A DNA stretch of 18,055 nt, taken from positions 1 to 18,055 of the forward strand of contig JBLIOL010000077.1 in assembly GCA_047639615.1 (NCBI GenBank), given 5' to 3'. How positions within the stretch are numbered: position 1 is the stretch's first letter; each line of letters begins with the position of its first letter. This stretch comes from CAYWNK01 sp047639615. GTDB taxonomy: Bacteria; Planctomycetota; UBA1135; GCA-002686595. The position numbers and the translations under genes are program-made. Of the stretch, positions 1 through 6,739 are shown piece by piece. Below the pieces are notes generated by a model that searched no databases, had not been told where the DNA came from, and worked only from the letters and a program-made list of their open reading frames with translations.

Positions 1-2786
1 TGCTCGAGGATCACCGCAGCGAGTTGGAGGTCATGGGGGCTTCCGTGGACGAGCTGCGCACCAAGGCGGAGCAGGCTGCGAGTCGCGCCACCCGTTTGCA
101 CCAACAGACCCGCGAGCTCGACGCGCGCTACAAGCAGGCGCGTAAGGCCGAGGAACTACAGAACGAACAGGTGCTGCAGCGCCTGCACGAGCGCACCGCT
201 AGCCAGAACAAGGTCACGCACTTGGAGCAGGCCGAAGAGCCGGCTGCGGAGCGCGTGGAGCGCGTGCTCGGGCGCTTGACCGAAGCCAGTAGCGCGGTGG
301 AGGAGCAGGCCCAGGGCCTTGAACAGAAAGCAGCCATCGCCAGCGAGTCCGCCGCCGAGGTGGTGCGCCTTGAGGGCGAGCGTGAGGCGCGCGCCGCCGA
401 GCGCAATGCCGCTGAGCACGGCCGCAAGGAGCTTGGGCGCAAGCGCGCCGAGGGCGAGGTGGAGCGCGCGTCGCTTTCAGCCAAGCGTGAGTCCTTGCTC
501 GACCGCCAACGCCAGCTGGAGGAACTCTCCGATGGTACGGCCAAGCTCCTGTCAGCTATTGAAGAGGACGCCGGCCCCTGCCAGGCCGACGGCCTACGCG
601 GAATCGTCGCCGATCACGTGACGATCGATACGCGTCTGGCGCGCGCCCTTGACGCGGCCTTGGGTGAGCGAGCGACCACTCTGGTGGCGCGCGACGCGCA
701 CGTGGCGCGACGCATTGTGGACTGGGCCCGTGAGCGCGAGATCGGCGAGGTCGCCGTGTGTGTGCCGCCCGGACTGGGTGCTCCGCTTTGCCCCGCGCCT
801 TCCGATTACGCCCTATTCGCCCGTTACGGCAATGGGGTCGAGGGACGCTTATGCGACCTGATTCGCTGCGATCCTGAGTTCAAGCCTCTGGCGCGCGCTC
901 TGCTGTGCGACGTGGTAGTGGTGGCTAACCTGGACCTGGCCCTATCGCTTGTTGCAGAGAATCCGCGCTGGCGCTTCGTGACTCCGCGCGGCGAGCGCGT
1001 GGACGCGGCCGGTGTGTTGGGCGGCTACCGTGAGGTCACGCAAGGGCCCGTGGGCCGGCGTTCGGCTGCTGAGGAATTGGGCCGGCGCGTGGAGCGCTTG
1101 GACGTGAAGGTGGGGGAATACCTCGAGCAGGAAGGCCAAGCGGCTGAGCGCGTGGCCGCGCTGCAGCTGGCGCTCGAGACCTGTGACGCCGAGCGCGAGG
1201 GACACCGCGCTAGGGCCGCTGAAGCCGAGGGCGAACTGGCCGCGGCTCGCGCGCACCTAGAAGATCAACGCAAGGCCGCAGGGCGTTTGCAGGAAGAGCG
1301 CGAGCAGGCCGAGGCCGAGGTCACCAGGCTCAGCACCGAGTTGGAATCCTCGCGAGCCGTGCGCATCGCCGCGGAGGAAGCCTTCCAGGCGCAGAACACG
1401 CACCTGGCGGAGCTCGATGCGGAGCGCCTCTCCCTGGAAGCCGAGCGCGACGAGTTGGCTCGCGAGCGCGGCCGCTCCGAGGTGGAACGTACCCAAGCGA
1501 CTTCGGAGTTGAGCGGCCTGGAGGGTCGCATCGAATCCGAACAACGCCGAGTACTGCAGGATCAAGCAGAGATCGAGCGCGCCCGCGGGCGCGCGGTCAA
1601 CTACACGGACAACGCCGTGCAAGGGCGCAGCCAGGCGGAGGTGCTCGAGGAGCAGACCGAAGCCCTGGGCGAGGCGCGCGCGGAACTGGATGAGCGCTTG
1701 GACGAGCTGCGCGCTGCGGAGCGTGCCGGTGCGGCTCGCTCCCACGAAGTGCGTCGCAAGGCGGAGGCCGTGCAGGCGCGCTTGGACTCCGCCGGCGAGC
1801 TACTGAACAAGCATCAACTCGAGCGCCAACGCTTGGAGCTAGCCTCGGATGAGGTGCTCGGCCGCGCGCGCGAGGAATTGGCTCTCGAACCCCACCAACT
1901 GCGCGACGGCGAGCCCGTGCCGGAGTTGATGGATGATGACAAGGCGCTCAAGCAGCTCGAGCGCGACGTAAGCGAGGTCAAGCGCCAGCTCGACAAGCTC
2001 GGTCCGGTCAACGTGGAAGCGGTGCACGAGTTGGAAGAGGTCGGCGGTCGTCTCGATCACCTGGAAGCCCAAGCGAAGGACCTGGCCGAGGCGCGCAAGT
2101 CCCTGGCCGAAACGGTCAAGGCCATCGACGACGAGTCGCGCAAGCGCTTCATGGAGACCTTCGAAGAGGTGCGCGGGAACTTCCAGCGCATCTTCCGTCA
2201 GCTCTTTGGCGGCGGAAAGGCGGACATCCTGCTCGAGGAAGATGTGGACGTGCTCGAAGCCGGCATCGACATCAACGCGCGCCCGCCCGGCCGCGAGATG
2301 CTCTCGATCGGCTTGCTCTCCGGTGGACAGCGCACCATGACCGCGCTGGCTCTGCTATTCGCCGTGTTCGAAGCCAGGCCCAGCCCCTTCTGCATCCTGG
2401 ACGAAGTCGACGCAGCCTTGGACGACGCCAACGTGGAGCGTTTCCTGGGCATGCTCAGCGGCTTCCTCGAGAGCACGCAGTTCATCGTGGTGACCCACAA
2501 CAAGGGCACGATGGGCGCCTGCGACTCGCTCTACGGCGTGACCATGCAGGTCAAAGGCGTCTCGCGCTACGTGTCGGTGGAGCTCAAGGATGTGGACGAG
2601 TTCGTCCCCGATGCCACCACCCCGAAGCCGGCTCCTGCAAAGGATGAGGAGCCCCCGGGAAACTCCGAGGGGACCGACCCGGAGAGCGGTGAGCCCGTGG
2701 TCGAGATCGTCCCCCAAAGCGACACGGTTGCGAGCGCCACAGCGGCTCCGATTGAGGCCTCGGAAGGCCTTATTGAGAAGGAGTAA
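1..2786 (+). CDS. smc: Chromosome segregation/condensation protein SMC, C-terminal part (5'-truncated by window edge)
   Basis: The reading frame is open from base 3, so the gene starts upstream; the TTG at 24 is not a credible start. Seen in order: a first coiled-coil stretch rich in Glu, Ala and Arg; a globular hinge at about bases 573-1035, running from CQADGLRGIV to VDAAGVLGG; a second long coiled coil to about base 2110; then the C-terminal ATPase head. The head has the ABC signature LSGGQ at 2316-2330, Walker B plus D-loop FCILDEVDAALDDANV from 2388, and an H-loop in FIVVTHNKGTM. The N-terminal head with Walker A lies outside the window. SMC dimers entrap DNA and, with ScpA and ScpB (not here), organise the chromosome. 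The last 60 or so residues after the head form an acidic, Pro/Ala/Glu-rich low-complexity tail. The signature reads LSGGQR where bacterial SMCs more usually have LSGGE. Identity as an SMC is secure. Confidence 0.95.
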   Translation, partial: LEDHRSELEVMGASVDELRTKAEQAASRATRLHQQTRELDARYKQARKAEELQNEQVLQRLHERTASQNKVTHLEQAEEPAAERVERVLGRLTEASSAVEEQAQGLEQKAAIASESAAEVVRLEGEREARAAERNAAEHGRKELGRKRAEGEVERASLSAKRESLLDRQRQLEELSDGTAKLLSAIEEDAGPCQADGLRGIVADHVTIDTRLARALDAALGERATTLVARDAHVARRIVDWAREREIGEVAVCVPPGLGAPLCPAPSDYALFARYGNGVEGRLCDLIRCDPEFKPLARALLCDVVVVANLDLALSLVAENPRWRFVTPRGERVDAAGVLGGYREVTQGPVGRRSAAEELGRRVERLDVKVGEYLEQEGQAAERVAALQLALETCDAEREGHRARAAEAEGELAAARAHLEDQRKAAGRLQEEREQAEAEVTRLSTELESSRAVRIAAEEAFQAQNTHLAELDAERLSLEAERDELARERGRSEVERTQATSELSGLEGRIESEQRRVLQDQAEIERARGRAVNYTDNAVQGRSQAEVLEEQTEALGEARAELDERLDELRAAERAGAARSHEVRRKAEAVQARLDSAGELLNKHQLERQRLELASDEVLGRAREELALEPHQLRDGEPVPELMDDDKALKQLERDVSEVKRQLDKLGPVNVEAVHELEEVGGRLDHLEAQAKDLAEARKSLAETVKAIDDESRKRFMETFEEVRGNFQRIFRQLFGGGKADILLEEDVDVLEAGIDINARPPGREMLSIGLLSGGQRTMTALALLFAVFEARPSPFCILDEVDAALDDANVERFLGMLSGFLESTQFIVVTHNKGTMGACDSLYGVTMQVKGVSRYVSVELKDVDEFVPDATTPKPAPAKDEEPPGNSEGTDPESGEPVVEIVPQSDTVASATAAPIEASEGLIEKE

Positions 2787-2861
2787 AGGTGGGCCGCTGG
2801 GCCTGCCGATGGGGCGTTTGTCAGGAACGCGCAATGTGCGCCTGCCTGCCGTTAAGCACCC

Positions 2862-4400
2862 ATGCAATTCAGCCTCCTGCGATTCGGACCCTGCCTATTG
2901 GCGGCCGGTCTGTGGGTGGTGCCGGTTTGCGCTCAGGAGTTTGTGCCCGTATCGGGGCTCTACCACAACCGCATGGGGGTCGAGGCGATCCTGGAACGCT
3001 GGGTCGCGACGGATCCGAAGGGGTTGCGTTTGCACACCTTTGGGGAGGATCCGGAGCAGCGGGTAGTGGGGCTGGAGCTCGGGGGCGTTGGGGATTTACC
3101 CTTGGGCGAGCGGCCGGTGGTGTGGATCTTTGGGGGCATGGATGGGCTCTCCTTGGTGGGGGGGGAAGCGGCCCTGCATACGCTCTCCACGTGGCTTGGG
3201 GATCGGTCGAAGCTGCCGGGGGATCTGAGTTTGATCGTAGTGCCCTGGGCTTCGCCCCAGGACCTGGAGGCCACCCTGCGCGGGGGGCCGCAGGCGTTGC
3301 TGGGGGATGGCCACGATGTGGATGGCGATGGGGCGGTGCTCGAGATGTTGATCGAGGATCCGGAGGGCGAGTGGGTGCGCGTGGACTCCTCGCGCATGTT
3401 GGCGCGTGCGGAGCCGGATGACGCGGGGCGCTTGCGGCGTTGCGTGGAAGGTGGTCAGACCCGGGTGGGGCAGCCGCGTGGATTGGAGGTGGCCTTTCCT
3501 TCTGGAGAGGCCTGGGGCAACGCGGCTTGGCAGGGACCCGGGCGAGCTATCGCGGATGAGCTGCTGGCTAGGCGCACGGTGGCGGTGGTGGTGCTGGCCG
3601 GGGTGGGCGCGGAAGTGGCGCGGCCGGCGAGTTGCTTGCCAGAGGACGAGGAGTGGTACGGGCGCTTGGCTAGCGGCTGGTGCGATCACCGCTTGGACGG
3701 AGCGGACTTGGAACATGAAGGCCTGAGCACGAGTCCCTTCTTGGATTGGTGCTACCGGGTGGTCGGTGTACCAGCGGTGGAGCTGCGCCTCTGGCAGCCG
3801 CCGACTGTGGATCAGACCGCCGACCAGGAGAATGCCTGGAGCAACATGTCGCGCGTGGCGCAATTGGATCGGCGTTGGGATCGCTGGTTGGACGAGAGCC
3901 TGGGGGGCTTTGGCTTTGTCGATTGGCGGCCCGTGGACCAGGGGGATGGGGCGCGCGCGTGGGTTGGTGGCTGGCGTGCGCGCACGCGCTACAACCCGCC
4001 GGAGTCTGAGTTGGAGAGCACCGTGGCTTCCGTGGCGCCCTTCGTGAGCGGGTTGCTGCTGGAGCTGCCGCGTTTGGAACTAGCTGTGGTGGAGTCCACC
4101 CGGGACGAGGACTTGGTGCGGGTTGTGGTGGAGCTGCGTGCGCGCGGCAAGCTGCCCTTGGCCATGGCCGCGGCGGGACGTTGGAGTGGGGGCGCAGGCC
4201 AGAAAGATCCTTGGCTTGAGCTAGTGCTACCCGTGGGAGCTACGCGGCTAGCGGGACCCGGAACGGGGCCCTTGGAGGAACTGCGCGGCGGCGGACCCGT
4301 GCGTATTGAGTGGTTGTTCTCGGCACCCGAGGCCAGCTCTTTTGAAATTCGTGTGGGGGCCCCTGGGGCGGCACCCGTGGAGCGGAGGTTGCAACCATGA
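2862..4400 (+). CDS. Exported M14 (zinc carboxypeptidase)-like protein, probably catalytically inactive
   Basis: 512 residues. The N-terminus is a signal peptide (basic residue, hydrophobic core LLAAGLWVVPVCA, likely cleavage near residue 24). The body follows the layout of bacterial M14 peptidases: a beta strand then IFGGMDGLSLVGGE at 89-102, the DVDGDG motif at 152-157, DPEGEWV at 166-172, AFPSGEAW at 211-218 and VPAVELRLW at 303-311. At the metal site the usual H-G-x-E reads D94-G-L-S97, the usual N-R-N-F-P reads E-V-A-F-P, and the third-histidine region reads LAGVGAEVARP, with no histidine. The expected zinc ligands are therefore gone. A C-terminal beta-rich domain (about 400-505) resembles the one in the next gene. 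No clear Shine-Dalgarno precedes the ATG; the gap to smc is 75 bases. The stop overlaps the next start as ATGA. The M14 relation is by motif reading only; the function is unknown, perhaps peptide or glycan binding. Confidence 0.7.
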   Translation: MQFSLLRFGPCLLAAGLWVVPVCAQEFVPVSGLYHNRMGVEAILERWVATDPKGLRLHTFGEDPEQRVVGLELGGVGDLPLGERPVVWIFGGMDGLSLVGGEAALHTLSTWLGDRSKLPGDLSLIVVPWASPQDLEATLRGGPQALLGDGHDVDGDGAVLEMLIEDPEGEWVRVDSSRMLARAEPDDAGRLRRCVEGGQTRVGQPRGLEVAFPSGEAWGNAAWQGPGRAIADELLARRTVAVVVLAGVGAEVARPASCLPEDEEWYGRLASGWCDHRLDGADLEHEGLSTSPFLDWCYRVVGVPAVELRLWQPPTVDQTADQENAWSNMSRVAQLDRRWDRWLDESLGGFGFVDWRPVDQGDGARAWVGGWRARTRYNPPESELESTVASVAPFVSGLLLELPRLELAVVESTRDEDLVRVVVELRARGKLPLAMAAAGRWSGGAGQKDPWLELVLPVGATRLAGPGTGPLEELRGGGPVRIEWLFSAPEASSFEIRVGAPGAAPVERRLQP

Positions 4401-5440
4401 GTCTTGTCTTACCCTTCCTGATGGCGGCCCTGGGTGCAACTGCGCCACAGGAACCTGAGGCGCCGGCCAGCCCCAGTGAGCAGGTTGGGCGCGTGCTGCG
4501 CAGATTGGTGGAAGAGCATCCGCAGCATGCGAGTTTGGTGCCCTATGGGGTCAGTGCCGCTGGCCGGCCGCTCTTAGCCCTGCGTGTGCAGGTGGTGGCG
4601 GGTGAGCTGGGTGGGCCGTCCGTTGCGGTGGTGGGTAGTCTGGGGCGCGCGGATAACGGCAATGGCGTTCTCGGGGTACTACGGGCCGAATTGCATGCAC
4701 TCAAGGTGGGCGGCGAGGTACAGGAAGCAGGCGCTCTGCCCATGCAGGATCGACTCTGGATTCCATTGCCGGATCCGGATGCACTGGAGGGCGCGGACCT
4801 ACTCACGCGCACCAATCCCGCCTTCGATTTTCCCGTGGGCTGGGATGCTTGGTCGGCCTTCGGACCGGCGGGGCCGTACCCCTATTCAACGCCGGAGGCG
4901 GCGGCCCTCGGACGACTGTTGGAGCAGGAACACTCCCTGGCTTCCCTGATCCTGCTGGCGCCCGTGGAGTTGGCCGATACAGCTACACCTGGGAGCTTGG
5001 CGCGCTTTGCGAGTGAGCGCTTGCTGGTGCGCTCGGACGCCGTCGAGCGGGATCTCGGCGCACGCCTGGTGCGCCTCGATCTGGGCCGGCCGCGGCTGGA
5101 GTTGGTTAACAGTCGCCGGCGTTGCCTTGGCGGCGAGCGCTGGCTCGTGGAATTCACGGCACGCAACGTTGGTATGGATGACCTGAATGCACTGGCGCCT
5201 CTGCCCAGCGTGGGGCTTGGCGGCGGACGCGTGCTGGCGGTGGCCTGGTCCGAGGGGGGCGATGACTTTGCCGTCTCCGACGTGGCGCGCGCCCTAGCCG
5301 GACTCGGAGCCGGCGCAGAGCGTGAGTTGCGCGTGGTGATCGAGTCCAACCAGGAGCAGGATCCGATCCTGGAGCTCTTCGGGCCGCGCTGGCGCACGGT
5401 GCGCCGGGGCTTGCAGGAGTCCTTGCCTACTGCTCGGTGA
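4397..5440 (+). CDS. Second M14-like protein, degenerate paralogue of the upstream gene
   Basis: 347 residues, translationally coupled to the upstream gene by an ATGA overlap and with a good GGAGG at 4384-4388, eight bases before the ATG. A short hydrophobic N-terminus (VLPFLMAALGATA) may be a signal peptide. M14-like landmarks: VPYGVSAAGRPLLALRV at 48-64 (the strand and G-x-S-x-x-GRP-like turn before the active site), VAVVGSLGRADNGNG at 76-90 where His and Glu zinc ligands would sit, WIPLPDPDA at 121-129 (compare PxxNPDG), and FPVGW at 145-149 followed by GPYPYSTPEAAAL at 159-171 (compare NFPxGW...GPYPxSEPET). The ligand positions and the catalytic arginine region (NPAFDFP instead of NRNFP) are substituted, so zinc peptidase activity is unlikely. 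The C-terminal part (from about 231, RPRLEL) parallels LPRLEL near residue 402 of its neighbour. Its 3' end overlaps the convergent M28 gene by 14 bases. No function can be assigned beyond the fold guess. Confidence 0.6.
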   Translation: MSLVLPFLMAALGATAPQEPEAPASPSEQVGRVLRRLVEEHPQHASLVPYGVSAAGRPLLALRVQVVAGELGGPSVAVVGSLGRADNGNGVLGVLRAELHALKVGGEVQEAGALPMQDRLWIPLPDPDALEGADLLTRTNPAFDFPVGWDAWSAFGPAGPYPYSTPEAAALGRLLEQEHSLASLILLAPVELADTATPGSLARFASERLLVRSDAVERDLGARLVRLDLGRPRLELVNSRRRCLGGERWLVEFTARNVGMDDLNALAPLPSVGLGGGRVLAVAWSEGGDDFAVSDVARALAGLGAGAERELRVVIESNQEQDPILELFGPRWRTVRRGLQESLPTAR

Positions 5441-6449
5441 GTCGCTTCTCGAGGGCCACCAAACCGGCCAAGGTCGCTTCGCCGATCTTGAGCAGGCTGG
5501 CTTGGGAGCAGTTCGCGAGGGTGTCGTCGTCCGTGTGCCAGTAGGCGTTGTTCGGGCCGAACTCGAAGTCGATCAGGTCGAGCACGGGGATCCGGAGCTC
5601 TTCCTTGAAGCTCAGATGGTCGTCCTTGATGGGCATCGAGCGGTCGTTCCAGAACAGGCTGCCATGGCCGGCCTTAGTGCCCTCTTGGGCGAAGAGATCC
5701 TGCAACCAGCGGGTGGAGTTCAGGTCCTTGGACAGCACCAAGTCCTTGTCGCCCACGAGGTCCAACAAGACCATGGCTTTGAAGCGGCTCTCGTTCGGGC
5801 GCTTGGTGATCTCCTTGGCGTGATAGCGCGAACCGTAGGTGTTGTCGGGGTATTGCCAGATCATGGGGTCCACGGCTTCCTCACCATCGAGGAAGAGGAA
5901 GCGGTAGGCCACAGCGCGCTCCGGACCTTGGGCTAGGCCGCGGGCAAGTTCCAGCAGCGCTGCGGTGGAGGAGCCGCCGTCGTTGGCACCTTGGAAGTTC
6001 GGGCCGAGGAGCTTGGTGTCCATGTGGCTGGCGACGATCACGACGGGCGTGTTCTCGTCGGCACCCGCGGGCATCAGGTCGGCCCACAGGTTCGTGAACT
6101 CGAGCTTGCCGCTGGGGGTGTACTCCATCACAGGCACGTCGCTCGTGAAGGTCTCGGTCTCGGCCTCAAGGCCCACGGCAGCCAGTTCGGCCGTGAGGAA
6201 GGCGAGCTGCTGTTGCATGGCCGGCGAAGCGGAGTGGCGCGGACCCAGGGAGACCAAATGCACCAGGTCGGCCCAGGCGCGGGCGGCGTCGAAGGGCGGT
6301 GCGGGGTGGATCTTGCGAGCGACGGCGCTGGGCGTCTCCGGCTGGCTGCGGGCGGCTCCATCGGTGCCTCCGGCGCAGGCGCCGAGCAGGAAGATGCCCA
6401 TCAGAGAGGAGGCGGAGAGCGAGGTGATCAGGCTGGGAAAGCGCGGCAT
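5427..6449 (-). CDS. Lipoprotein M28-family metallohydrolase, glutaminyl-peptide cyclotransferase-like
   Basis: 340 residues on the minus strand. I chose the ATG at 6447-6449 because it places a lipoprotein signal peptide at the N-terminus: hydrophobic core then lipobox LLGAC with Cys25. The open frame continues upstream to 6710, but that extension has no signal-like features. The mature part is an M28 zinc hydrolase with intact residues: SHMDTK (His142, Asp144), GANDGG (Asp157), LDGEEA (Glu190-Glu191), LLDLVGD (Asp230), IKDDH (Asp276-Asp277-His278) and WHTDDD (His305). The combination DGEEA...YGSR, LLDLVG, KDDH and WHTxDD is the pattern of secretory glutaminyl cyclases, which convert N-terminal Gln to pyroglutamate using Asp, Glu and His as zinc ligands. 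An aminopeptidase role is the alternative. It should be anchored in the cell envelope. It is convergent with the M14-like pair and divergent from prkA; no Shine-Dalgarno is visible before the start. Confidence 0.85.
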   Translation of the reverse strand: MPRFPSLITSLSASSLMGIFLLGACAGGTDGAARSQPETPSAVARKIHPAPPFDAARAWADLVHLVSLGPRHSASPAMQQQLAFLTAELAAVGLEAETETFTSDVPVMEYTPSGKLEFTNLWADLMPAGADENTPVVIVASHMDTKLLGPNFQGANDGGSSTAALLELARGLAQGPERAVAYRFLFLDGEEAVDPMIWQYPDNTYGSRYHAKEITKRPNESRFKAMVLLDLVGDKDLVLSKDLNSTRWLQDLFAQEGTKAGHGSLFWNDRSMPIKDDHLSFKEELRIPVLDLIDFEFGPNNAYWHTDDDTLANCSQASLLKIGEATLAGLVALEKRLTEQ

Positions 6450-6529
6450 GGGGGGATCATCGGACCCCAGGTACCCATGTGTCAGGCCAATTCTCGGGGA
6501 TTGCTGGGGTTGCGAGGGCCAGATTTTAC

Positions 6530-6553
6530 GTACCACCGACCCCCGGCTGGTAC
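6530..6553. promoter_or_regulatory. Inverted repeat, candidate operator or RNA hairpin
   Basis: GTACCA at 6530-6535 and TGGTAC at 6548-6553 are perfect reverse complements. Inside them CCG (6536-6538) pairs with CGG (6544-6546), leaving one bulged C and a loop of ACCCC. The resulting nine-pair stem lies in the middle of the divergent region. There is no T-run after it on either strand, so it is not an intrinsic terminator. A regulator binding site or a 5' leader hairpin are both possible. Confidence 0.35.
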
Positions 6554-6602
6554 TAGAGCATTCGTAGACGGAACGGTCGTTGCGGGGGAGCCGCAGACCA
6601 GG

Positions 6603-6614
6603 CAGCTGTAGCTG
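6603..6614. promoter_or_regulatory. Short dyad CAGCT-GT-AGCTG upstream of prkA
   Basis: CAGCT at 6603-6607 and AGCTG at 6610-6614 form a near-perfect palindrome just upstream of a possible -35 (TTGAAT, 6617). Its position in the prkA upstream region makes it a weak operator candidate. Short palindromes of this size arise by chance, so confidence is low. Confidence 0.2.
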
Positions 6615-6739
6615 AATTGAATCGTGCTTCCTTTCAGGACCTGATGGCTCCAGGGACTCCCTGTTAGCTGCCGAAGAGTGGAAGGCGCTGGTTCTCCGTT
6701 GCCCGCGCATGACCTGCGCGGCCGAGGCCGCCGAATACG

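Larger units (their letters stand above)
6450..6739. other. Divergent intergenic region between the M28 lipoprotein gene and prkA
   Basis: This 290-base stretch has no credible gene and must contain the promoters of both flanking genes, which are transcribed away from each other. I see two dyad-symmetric elements (6530-6553 and 6603-6614). A TTGAAT at 6617-6622 could be a -35 box for prkA, but the sequence 17 bases further on (CCTGAT) is a poor -10. No convincing sigma-70 promoter could be picked by eye on either strand, so an alternative sigma factor is possible. Confidence 0.6.

Noticed and set aside
2829..2841. A GCGCA-ATG-TGCGC hairpin between smc and the first M14-like gene
   Set aside because: The stem is five pairs with no T-run after it, so it does not qualify as a terminator, and chance is a sufficient explanation.
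6450..6710. An 87-residue upstream extension of the M28 lipoprotein in the same open frame
   Set aside because: The extension has no signal-like or conserved sequence and would bury the lipobox; starting at 6449 gives a textbook lipoprotein signal.
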